From NCBI GenBank assembly GCA_037389465.1, contig JAZARR010000250.1, forward strand, positions 4,511,001 to 4,575,000: DNA of 64,000 nt, written 5' to 3'. Of this stretch, positions 1-9,062 are shown one piece after another. Source of the stretch: Baylisascaris procyonis. Its lineage: Eukaryota; Nematoda; Chromadorea; Rhabditida; Ascarididae. The translations under genes and the position numbers were made by a program. Positions within the stretch are counted from its first letter, which is position 1; each line of letters starts with the position of its first letter. The notes beneath the pieces were generated by a model. The model ran no database searches. It saw only the letters and a program-made list of their open reading frames with translations, and was not told the DNA's origin.

Positions 1-720
1 CGAAACGCATAGGATGAAAAGTAGCGGCGATAATGCATGTCCTTGGAAGATTCCATTACGGATTTTCACAGTTTGCGACTTTTTTATTTCTACATAGCCG
101 CCTCTTAAGGCATAAGTAAGCTCATGGCGCGTTTCCCATCCGGCCATTAACTTCAAAAAGGTTGCTCGATGGTTTTTGGCGCGTTGACGCTCCAAGAACC
201 CATCTTATATACGAGTGGGAAAGAGAGTCAAATGCTTTTTTAAAGTCAAGCCAAGCAACGCTTAAGGGGTGTCGTTTTTGCGAAATAGAGTCCATAGCCA
301 CACCGCGATCAAGCAGCAGCGCATGGGTACATCCCTATTCTCTTTTCCTTAGAACTCGCTGCGCTTCTGGGATTGCTTCACCTTTCTCTAAGTGGCTTAG
401 GAGCACTCTTGCAATAGTCGACGTTAGTAACTTATAGCAAGTATTCAAACAAGTTATGGGATGATAATTTTGCGGCAACTTAAGATCACCTTTTTTTGGA
501 ATTAGTATCGTTCGCCTCTCATAAGCCATTTAGAAGAGACTTTTCCAGCCAGCAGCCAATGGGACTTTTTGCTTTTCTCTCCACGTTCGCAATTCCTGTG
601 CTTGATTGGCATCAAAAAACTTAGACTTCCCGATGACCGATTTCCAGAATTTAAGTACAGCTTTCATATCTGGACGGTTACCGCGGCCACGTTGCTCTGT
701 TGGAACGTCTCATAGAAGAG
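1..720 (-). pseudogene. Reverse transcriptase fragment of the LINE
   Basis: Translation of the minus strand gives recognisable RT blocks in order. At about 529-440 is the fingers motif with RRTILIPKKGDLKLPQNY followed by PITCLNTCYKLL. At about 275-190 is the first catalytic-aspartate block, LDFKKAFDSLSHSYI. At about 60-1 is the block FQGHALSPLLFILC, in which the usual QGD is QGH. Upstream, at about 718-540, lies DMKAVLKFWKSVIGK, typical of the segment preceding RT in this group. A stop codon separates it from the RT block, and frame changes occur near 430-340 and 190-60, so no functional protein is encoded. The YADD box would lie beyond the left edge. Confidence 0.7.
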
Positions 721-729
721 TACCAATTG

Positions 730-1036
730 ACTAATTGAATGGTTGTTTTTTCAACGATGCGCGTCATGGCGGAGCCATGATGCACCTTTTTGAATGAAGC
801 TGCTGAATCAACGGGCGGCAGCTGACGAATCCCCATTCATAGAAACAAGAAAAAGGGGATCCTCCATTCACAACGAGGCCCCATTCAAGAAACGGAAATG
901 GCACGATCTTCAACTGATAGCACCTCCCCATTCATGGGGATCGCTATATAAGGCAGGAGCGGATAACTCGACATCGTTGACCAAACCCAACTACACGCCG
1001 GCCAGTTGCCGCTCCAACGGATCGTCGGGCAACGCG
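730..1036 (+). other. Insertion-like stretch in the LINE with CCCCATTCA repeats and a TATA box
   Basis: Between two LINE coding blocks this stretch does not translate into LINE-like protein. It has four copies of the motif (C)CCCATTCA or a close variant (near 831, 862, 879 and 926), the last inside the palindrome TCCCCATTCATGGGGA (925-940). It is followed by CTATATAAGG at 944-953. This resembles a small promoter or part of an LTR inserted in the LINE, but the borders are not defined and no target-site duplication was found. Confidence 0.25.
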
Positions 1037-2365
1037 CTACGACTCGGCTTCTACGATCTCCATTCGCCACAGCTCATCAGTTCTTCCTTCGTTTGTTCCG
1101 TTTTGTAGCAGCACTTGCAAGGATGGTCTTTCCGCAAATCGTTTCCGGAGCAGCTTCCTCCTCATCTCTTGCTCCCTTATGGAAACTCTGTCATTAATTA
1201 GAGTCAGTTCTTGTTTCTCTTGCTCTAATCTCTTAAGCAACATCTAGGTACTGCGCGTGCCACATGATCTTTTGAACTTTTCGATGATGCTCGGATCATG
1301 CGCAGTAGGTGCCCTTTTTTGACACCGTCTTTCAAGTTCATGCGTACTTAACCGGATCAGCAACTCACACTTCGATTTATCCCTAGCCTTCCTCCGGAAC
1401 CAATTATAGGTATTTTGTCGATTCTTACTTCGCTCACCTGCCCAGAACTGGTTTACAGTGCGCGCCGCCGCATAGACTAACGCATCAAGTCTACCAATCT
1501 GTGATTGGTTTCTCTCCAGTGGTCGTGTCCAAGCCTCATTTATATATTTATCCGCCAGTTCAAGCAAAACCTTAGGGTACTCTTTGGGCCCTTTCTTCAC
1601 CGGTGTTCGATCAAAGCTTTTCGATGCCCAATGGTAGTATCCCATAAAGGCCTTTCGGAAGGTTTCGGGTAATCGACCATTACTAGGTGCTGAATCCGTC
1701 TCCGTTTTTCCGTCACATTCTCCCTCCTCCAGTACTGAATTTGGGGTCATGCCAGGGTCATTGAGATTGTCAGATCTCTCGCCGTGCTCATCTTTCGGGT
1801 GTGCGACTTCTTCCAGTTTTACATCATTGGCCCTTACAGCCTCTCCTTCTGGCCGATGTGAGGCATCCGAGGAAGCCGATCGCTGCCGAGCTGTGAGGCG
1901 TTCTCTCTTTATAGCAGCCCATTTGGCAGCTAGTGCAGCCTTCGTCCTTGGTGCGCACCTTTGTTCATAAGCTTCAATAACTTCATTCCATTTTATATTT
2001 CGAGGATACGCAGAACAGAGGTGCGCTAAGATCGTTTCTTCCTCAGCGCTCCATTAACCTCCTTTCCTCTGAGTTGCCTGTTGGACTACAACTCCTGTTT
2101 CATCTCCGGCGTCTCCCCCGACCTCTAACGGTTCGCTTTCGGGGAGACAGGCTCCGGGATTGGTATCCTCAGTCGCCGGGACCGACGAATGTCCCGGGTG
2201 TAGGGTTCGGGGAGCACCCCCCGGCCGAGATGGCAGGAGAACCGGGTTCAGGGGAAATAGGGGCCTAACGCCGCCTTCCGTCAGGTTACCCTGGAGTCCA
2301 CCACTCCTCACTTCCGTTGCCTCTCGACCTTCAAGTACGTAGATGCCTGAAGGTCCAGCCTCCAA
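1037..2365 (-). pseudogene. N-terminal part of the LINE protein (Myb-like domain and basic linker)
   Basis: One continuous frame on the minus strand apart from three stops. From about 2050 it reads WSAEEETILAHLCSAYPRN and then a KW..A.K-type helix, like the Myb/SANT DNA-binding module of R2/R4 elements. 1750-1247 encodes a charged region, and 1243-1040 continues with EQEKQELTLINDRVSIREQE, a lysine/arginine-rich helix that normally precedes the RT in this group. The segment 2365-2054, upstream of the stop at 2051-2053, is proline/glycine-rich. A short ORF in another frame (2526-2308) may be the original N-terminus, displaced by an indel. Nothing here should be translatable as a whole. Confidence 0.6.
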
Positions 2366-2531
2366 TTGGGGACGGAGGCAACACTCTCTCTTCCAGTTAG
2401 GAGCCCTCTGAGGCCGGAGGAGTCCCTTCCTTGCTCGACGTTTCCTTCCTTTCCTTTAGCGAATTTGTTGCCTCCACGACCCATTTCACTGGGTTGTTGG
2501 CCCAATGCAATGGTTTCAAATGTCATTTTGG

Positions 2532-2536
2532 CTAAT
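2532..2536. repeat. Left target-site duplication CTAAT of the inverted LTR unit
   Basis: CTAAT directly precedes the TG terminus at 2537 and is repeated at 4254-4258 directly after the CA terminus. Five base pairs is the usual duplication length for BEL/Pao integrase. Confidence 0.8.
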
Positions 2537-4253
2537 TGTCGCGAAGATTCGCGAGTAAGTTAGTGGGCTGCTGCACAAAGTAAATCAAACTGTGTATCAA
2601 CGCAATAACTCAAAGAACGATCTAAGTTGATCTCTGGCTGAAACGACTATACCGTCTTCTAATGCGGCGTTGCGGTCGTATGTAAGCGCGTGTCTTCTAA
2701 TGCGTCGTGTATAAGCGTGCAAGTGTAGCGGCTTTGCTTTAATCGTCAGCACTTTCTTCTTTATTGTTTTTTCTGAATTTAAACTTGATTCTCAAGGTTA
2801 CTTGTTGATTGCCCCAAAGTTTTGCGATCTCGTCAGTAGTTTGTGACGTTTTTGCATTCTCCTCGTCATTTGTTTGTACCTTTTCGTTAGCTCATCACCA
2901 GAATCATCGTATTTGACTCAGATCATGTTTTATGATAGTTTTATATTCGTCCTTCGAGTATATCGCGTTTTTACGTTGTTTCCGAAGTACGTTAAAGGTT
3001 TAATTACCCAAGTTTGAGGTGTCGGGCGAATCGCCAAGCAGAAAGGTGTCCCCCGAACCGTGTGAACAAACTTGGGACGGACCAACCAGGAGATTGGTGT
3101 AGCCAAGCGCAAAAAGAAAGAAAAGGGCGCAAGCGGACGAGCCCTCATCAAAACAGGCCAGTTTCTTTGTTGAAACCAATTATAGTTCATTCACTATTGG
3201 AGTTGTCGAGTAGCCACAAGCCCGAAGAATCAACCCCAGCGCGGGAGAAAAGAAATTGTGGTGAATAGAGTCAGCCGCACGAGTTAGACGATGATACATT
3301 GATAACTAGGTGTCGGCACGAAAGCAGTCGCCCGACACCTCGTTTCTCTTGTGCTTATATTGCGCTTCATTGTATCAGGCCGCGAGACAGTTGACAATAA
3401 GTGCCATATTCTAAAGGTGTGTCCCGGCTCGTGGCACCAAATTTTTCTGTCGAGAACAAAACGAAGTTGATGGTCGTACGTAGACGACAGAAAAAGATAA
3501 AGAAGAGATCGACGGTTTATTAGAAAAGAGATCAACGAAGTTAAGGTCACAATGCGCGCGAAGTAAAACCAACAAGCTGCGCAGGCCTGTCAAAAATTCG
3601 GCAATATAAAAGCAATAAACGAAACAACGACAATCGAAAGCAAAAGCCTTGATTTAGGGCAGGTTAAGCGAATTGAACCATATAGTACCGAATAAACCAG
3701 GAGGTTGGTCCGTCCCAAGTTTGTTCACACGGTTCGGGGGACACCTTTCTGCTTGGCGATTCGCCCGACACCTCAAACTTGGGTAATTAAACCTTTAACG
3801 TACTTCGGAAACAACGTAAAAACGCGATATACTCGAAGGACGAATATAAAACCATCATAAAACATGATCTGAGTCAAATACGATGATTCTGGTGATGAGC
3901 TAACGAAAAGGTACAAACAAATGACGAGGAGAATGCAAAAACGTCACGAACTACTGACGAGATCGCAAAACTTTGGGGCAATCAACAAGTAACCTTGAGA
4001 ATCAAGTTTAAATTCAGAAAAAACAATAAAGAAGAAAGTGCTGACGATTAAAGCAAAGCCGCTACACTTGCACGCTTATACACGACGCATTAGAAGACAC
4101 GCGCTTACATACGACCGCAACGCCGCATTAGAAGACGGTATAGTCGTTTCAGCCAGAGATCAACTTAGATCGTTCTTTGAGTTATTGCGTTGATACACAG
4201 TTTGATTTACTGTGTGCAGCAGCCCACTAACTCACTCGCGAATCTTCGCGACA
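2537..4253. mobile_element. Palindromic (head-to-head) BEL/Pao LTR unit
   Basis: The left part (2537 to about 3426) is a forward LTR related to the LTRs of the BEL element at 7819, truncated before its U5 end. At the microhomology TCCCG (3422-3426) it switches to the reverse complement of the leader: primer-binding site (3422-3439), a short spacer, then an inverted LTR from its U5 end (3448) to its U3 end (4253). The inverted LTR lacks its middle section. Arms 2537-3087 and 3703-4253 are both 551 bp and nearly identical, with only a few substitutions. Both outer ends are therefore U3 ends (TGTCGCG...CGCGACA), and they are flanked by the CTAAT duplication, so the unit integrated in this form. 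It encodes nothing. It sits just upstream of the first ATG of the LINE. Confidence 0.85.
3422..3439 (-). other. Inverted primer-binding site at the fold centre
   Basis: The reverse complement reads TGGTGCCACGAGCCGGGA, the same as the primer-binding site of the full BEL element at 8976-8993. It is followed (on the minus strand, upstream) by an LTR end. It proves that the right half of the unit derives from the LTR-leader junction of a genomic or cDNA copy. Confidence 0.75.
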
Positions 4254-4258
4254 CTAAT
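4254..4258. repeat. Right target-site duplication CTAAT of the inverted LTR unit
   Basis: Direct copy of 2532-2536, immediately after the CGCGACA end of the inverted LTR. Confidence 0.8.
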
Positions 4259-6367
4259 TTGGAGGTTGATTTAGTCAATAAAAGCGGGCAATTTAGACAC
4301 TGGGCCTCAAAACATATGAGAGTGCACCAGTATTTTTCAAATTACGGGATAAGGAGTTGCCAGCTGCAAGAACCACCGACAAGCAAATGGCTATCCTTGA
4401 CCTTCGAGGTCTTTAATGAGGACTATGCTCATTCTCAGCCAACAACTAAAGTAGATGAGTATAGCGTGTTACAGCTCAAACCAGCTTCTCATTGGGCGGT
4501 CTTACATTCAGTGGTTCTGCCATAACACATAGGCGCGGTTCTTGAGTATACGCTTCAACGGTGTCTATCGGAGAGAGTATCACAAAGTCGACTCTCAACC
4601 GACAATACTGACCTCTTGAGTAATCGAATGATAGGAGCATACCAATGTTCACTTCCAAAAATATCCAGCTCTTTAAAACGGTGCCATCGTCTTCAGAGGA
4701 ACATTGGAAATGAAAGAAGATCGATGGTGACCATAATATCTATTTCCTATTAGACCCTTCCGTGGACCGCCACTTGGAGGCTGCACCCGTTGCACTTGGG
4801 AAGATAATCCTAGTATATAGCGAGGATATACTACCATCACACTCGCCAATCCACATCTTCTGAGCTTCACTCATCTTCTGAGGATATTATAATCATTTAA
4901 ATTTAGTGGGCAACTCGTGCAATTTTGCCAGTAATTAGATCACTACTTTTTAGTCGGTGCAGCTAGGGAAGCAAATCCTTTGTGGCAGGCTTTTGCGAGT
5001 TGTCGATCTCTTGAAAATATCAATACGATATTGGACGTGTTATTTGCTGGACCGCTGAGCCACATTTTGTATATGCTGACTGGCAGCACTTTCCATTCCT
5101 TGTTCTAAGTTTTCAAGATTGACATCACTCATGTTTTTCTGGAAATCGGAAAAAGACGAATTTTCTCGACTTTTGCTTCGACCGTGAGGCGTGTTGGATT
5201 TGCAAATGTTTTGTATGTTTGATATGCTTGTACGTGTGCATGCGTTTATGTACATGTATAAGATCAGATTTGTAAGAGCGACCCGCAACCTCCGAAGAAG
5301 CAAATACCCTGTTCCCAAGCAACAGGAAGGTCAAATTTGATAGCTCATGTCTGTCAGATATATGAATTAGTGCGTTCAGAGCGTTTAGCTCAGTAGACGA
5401 AGTTTTCTTAATCTGTATGGAAAAATGCGCTAGTGTTAAGTAGTCCTCTGTTTGATATTTCAATGGCCTGAAATAAGCCTTAACGTCTCATGACTTTTTG
5501 ACTATAGAAGCTAGGTCTTAGTAAGAACGTTCAACTTAGGAAGTGGAAGTATAACTAACCTTATCAGTACTATTTGTTCTCGAGTTATTGCCTGAACACC
5601 AACAAGCCCCACACAGTCAGCAAAGATTACGTATTTTTGACGTGTTCTGAGGGTTTTGTGCGACGAGTTGTTCATTGTGCGTTTTGGAAGTGTCAACTTT
5701 GCGAGATTTCCACACTTTTCCCAGCCTGTTTGTGTCGCATTTGCCAAATACGGATCTTCTACAATCGTTTCATGTTTCAAAATTAGGTGCTTTGTGCCCT
5801 AAAAGCGTAATTCTATTGATGTTAGCGGAATAGTTCTTCAGGCAAATATGCAGTGGCGAATTTAAAGTTGCATGATATTATACGATTACGAGCAGTCCAA
5901 GGAATCCAACGTTTGCAGCATGAATAGTTCTTATTGTGTTTGTTGCGCAGTTGCTCTGCTTAGTTGAAACAGTGTTGGACAGGTTAATGAGTGGCTGCTC
6001 GCGTTTTCACTGGTAGATTTTCTGAATGAAGCGAGGACGTATGCGCCATATAGAGCAATATCAACATCATCGCTATCCGCCAGAGATTTCCAATTGTCTT
6101 TTCCTGCAGGTGAGTCGATTTTTTATCCAGGTAAGTGCTTCCAGGGCCTATTTGAAAAAGTCGCTAATAACACTAGGGTCAAACCGAGATAGCTGCAATG
6201 ATTTACGAGGGAAGGATGATGAGGCTATTGTGATTCACGTATTGGCGAAGATTTTCTCGAGGACGATGGAGTCTTCCGGCCATCGGTCGCCCCATCTCTA
6301 TAAGGGCGTTGATTTATTGGTGGGCTGCGGAGGCATCCGATGTTTAGTGCCCCAACCATCATCCTTC
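4259..6367. other. No convincing gene; possible LINE 5' flank and weak exon candidates
   Basis: 4259 to about 4900 is fairly GC-rich without a long ORF and could be the 5' UTR of the LINE that was split by the LTR unit. On the minus strand 5139-5040 follows a TTTCCAG acceptor and reads a short peptide ending in a stop, which could be a last exon. Another open stretch lies at 5780-5511. Neither has family similarity that I recognise. Confidence 0.3.
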
Positions 6368-6400
6368 AGAGGTAGGTCATACATATATGATCTACCTCTG
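6368..6400. repeat. Near-perfect palindrome next to a TA microsatellite
   Basis: AGAGGTAGGTCAT is followed six bases later by ATGATCTACCTCT, forming a stem of about 13 bp with one mismatch. It abuts the TA repeat directly. Confidence 0.6.
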
Positions 6401-6412
6401 ATATATATATAT

Positions 6413-6491
<79 letters not shown>

Positions 6492-6521
6492 TATATATGC
6501 ATATATATGTATATATATATA

Positions 6522-6572
<51 letters not shown>

Positions 6573-6643
6573 TTATATTTATATTTACATTTATATTTAT
6601 ATTTATATTTATATTTATATTTATATTTGTATTTGTATATATA
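6401..6643. repeat. (TA)n and (TATTTA)n microsatellite
   Basis: Alternating TA dinucleotides run to about 6560 with a few TTTA interruptions, then a regular six-base period (TATTTA) to about 6643. Long open frames across it encode only Tyr-Ile or Phe-Ile runs and are not genes. Confidence 0.95.
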
Positions 6644-6659
6644 CGGTGTTATTGCTTCC

Positions 6660-7813
6660 AGTGTTCTACTTAATAAAGGTTTTCATAATGATACTATGTG
6701 CGATGGAATTTCAGTGTTTTGTATTGGGCACACAGTGAACCACTTATTCTATTATCTCTAATAAAGGTGCGTCAAGAGTTCTTTATTTCTCAAAGAAGAT
6801 CCAAGTGAAACGCTCAATTTAGTTTCGGTGCAGTTACAACACGATTATGATGCTGGTTACACAGTTGCTTCAAGGTAGAACACAATTTGAATTGCTGCCA
6901 AATGCTTAGACGAGGGGCGATAGTTTTAGTATTGTTGGAGTATGGATTAAGTGATGTGATGGGTGAATAAAATAAAATCAAGTAGCGCGAAAGAAAATGG
7001 TTGATTTATTAGCAGAAGGTGATGGAATTAACTGACAAAAAAAGAACTTAATGGGAAAAAGGCGATAGTTTTTTATATGGGAGGGTGTGACATGGGAGGG
7101 GGATTGGCTGACGGAGAGGAATGTGAGCTACTTGTAATATAAATAGGTGCCAGCAGAAACTTTCAAGTTGGTGATGAGAGTGGGTTGGTCAGTGCGTGTC
7201 CAATAATATGTGCAGTTGCGGTCAAAAGCAATCGTTTTCTGAGCCATTCAATTGTCTAGAAAGGTTTTGCAAAGTTTTCACAACAGCCTCCTCAAATTCA
7301 GTTATATGCCAATGATCTTTGTGAGTTGCTGTATTCTTCATATTGCGTGCTTATGAGATTTTTTTTGTCATGCGGTCTTGGCCACAGCATCTGTTAGAAT
7401 GGGTATATCGAAACGCAATTTTTTTCTGGTCGATGGAATCTTGGTGCCGAAAAGCAGTGAGGCGGAAGATGCAATGAACATTGACTGCCACGACCACATA
7501 TTCAGGGCTGTCAGATGTTAGATGATTCAGAGACTCAGCCAAATGTTGTATAAAATTGCGCAGGTTTATTTAGTATGTATGCTTGATTCAATGCTTGACA
7601 AATACAGTTCGTGAAATAATCAGTGAAAACAATGGGAGAAAGCCTTTCAGACAAATAAGTGGAGAAACGCGGTGAAAGAGATGACACGAGACGCGCTTTG
7701 AATTCCTTTCAGTTGAGCGACCACTTCTATACGTTAACAAAAAATGCTGAACATGCGGGACATCGGAAACATGAAATAATCCGTCGATATTTTAGCTGAA
7801 TAGATCGCTGGCA
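6660..7813. other. Intergenic; one possible minus-strand exon at 7565-7354
   Basis: The only coding-like piece is a minus-strand frame containing HLAESLNHLTSDSPEYVVV and a following 40 residues, ending at a stop at 7351-7353. Clear splice sites were not found and I do not recognise the protein. The rest shows nothing identifiable. Confidence 0.2.
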
Positions 7814-7818
7814 CAAGC
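7814..7818. repeat. Left target-site duplication CAAGC of the BEL element
   Basis: CAAGC abuts the TG end of the 5' LTR and is repeated at 15575-15579 after the CA end of the 3' LTR. Confidence 0.9.
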
Positions 7819-8966
7819 TGTCGCGAAGATTCGCGAATGAGTTAGCGGGCTGCTGCACACAGTAAATCAAACTGTGTATCAACGCAATAACTCAAAGAAC
7901 GATCTAAGTTGATCTCTGACTGTAGCGACTATATCGTTCTCTAATGCGGCGTTGCGGTCGTGTGTAAGCGCGTGTCTTCTAATGCGTCGTGTGTAAGCGT
8001 GTAAGTGTAGCGCCTTTACTGCATTTGTCAGCACTTTCTTCTTCATTGTTTTTTCTGAATTTAAACTTTATTTTCATGGTTACTTGTGGATTGCCTCAAA
8101 GTTCCACGATCTCGTCAGTAGTTTGTGACGTTTTTTTTTTTTCTTCACTCTCCTCGTCATTGGATTGTACCTTTTCGTTAGCTCATCACTAGAATCACCA
8201 TATTTGACTCAGATCATGTTTTATGATGGTTTTGTATTCGTTTTTCGAGTATATCGCGTTTTTACGTTGTTTGTGAAGCATCAGAAGGTTTAATTACCCA
8301 AGTTTGAGGTGTCGGGCGATTCGCACGCAAAAAGGTGTCCCCCGAACCGTGTGAACAAACTTGGGACGGACCAACCAGGAGGTTGGTATAGCCAAGCACA
8401 AAAAGAAGAAAAAGGGCGCAAGCGGACGAGCCCTCATCAAAACAGGCCGGTTTCTTTGTTGAAATCAATTATTACTTTTCGAGTTGTCGAGTACCCACAA
8501 GCCCGAAGAATCAAGCCCAGTGCGGGAGAAAACAAATTGCGGTGAACGGAACCAACCGCACGAGATAGGCACTGACACCTTGATACGTTGATAACCAGGT
8601 GTCGGCACGAAAGCGATCGCCCGACACCTCGTTGCTCTTGTGCCTATATTGCGCTTCATTGTATCATACCGTGAGACAGTTGACAATAAGTGTCATATTC
8701 CAAGGGTGTGTCCCGCTCATCCGGTATTATATCGCTCAATTCGCTCAACCTGCCCCAAGTCAAAGCCTTGGCCTTCGATTGTCGTTGTTCCGTTTATTGC
8801 TTTTATATTGCCGATTAATTTTGACAGGCCTGCGCAGCTTGTTGGTTTTACTTCACGTGCATTGTGACCTTAACTTTGTTGATCTCTTTTCTAATAAACC
8901 GTCGATCTCTTCTTTATCTTTTTCTGTCGTCTACGTACGACCATCAACTTCGTTTTGTTCACGACA
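7819..8966 (+). repeat. 5' LTR of the BEL element
   Basis: 1148 bp, TG...CA. It holds a polyadenylation signal AATAAA at 8893-8898, a T-run near 8131, and a hairpin at 8597-8629 (stem AGGTGTCGG/CCGACACCT). A second, 18-base arm at 8307-8324 can pair with the distal side of that hairpin (8613-8629). Short ORFs inside it are not genes. Confidence 0.95.
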
Positions 8967-8975
8967 GAAAAATTT

Positions 8976-8993
8976 TGGTGCCACGAGCCGGGA
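8976..8993 (+). promoter_or_regulatory. Primer-binding site of the BEL element
   Basis: TGGTGCCACGAGCCGGGA begins nine bases after the 5' LTR. It starts with TGG, as expected for complementarity to the CCA end of a tRNA. The exact primer tRNA cannot be named without a tRNA set for this genome. Confidence 0.7.
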
Positions 8994-9001
8994 GTTAAGC
9001 A

Positions 9002-9002
9002 G

Positions 9003-9052
<50 letters not shown>
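9002..9052 (+). repeat. (TTA)n microsatellite in the BEL leader
   Basis: About 16 TTA units with one interruption (GTA) lie between the primer-binding site and the gag start codon at 9063. Confidence 0.9.
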
Positions 9053-9053
<1 letters not shown>

Positions 9054-9062
9054 CGGCAGGCT

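Larger units (their letters stand above)
1..2531 (-). mobile_element. Degenerate R2/R4/NeSL-like non-LTR retrotransposon, 5' part, cut by the window edge
   Basis: A LINE on the minus strand; its N-terminal end lies near 2526 and its reverse transcriptase runs off the left edge. Several blocks share one reading frame but are separated by stops: 2365-2054, 2050-1247, 1243-1040, about 718-533 and 529-338. Reading 5' to 3' of the element there is a low-complexity N-terminus, a Myb/SANT-like stretch (starting WSAEEETILAHL), a long basic linker, and then reverse transcriptase motifs. This order is known from R2/R4/NeSL-type elements, which carry a restriction-like endonuclease downstream; that part would lie outside the window. 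In-frame stops at 2051-2053, 1244-1246 and 1037-1039 show the copy is dead. Base composition is richer in GC than the flanking host DNA. Clade assignment is inference from domain order. Confidence 0.72.

Noticed and set aside
2870..3920. CRISPR-like or tandem array in the repetitive LTR region
   Set aside because: The repetition is a single inverted duplication, not spaced direct repeats.
5040..5139. Short minus-strand last exon after a TTTCCAG acceptor
   Set aside because: About 30 codons only and no partner exon with matching phase was found.
6026..6673. 215-codon plus-strand frame
   Set aside because: Its second half is only microsatellite translation (Tyr-Ile and Phe-Ile runs) and the first half has no splice or family support.
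8599..9021. 140-codon frame in the BEL LTR
   Set aside because: Lies within the LTR and is repeated in the 3' LTR; LTR sequence is non-coding.
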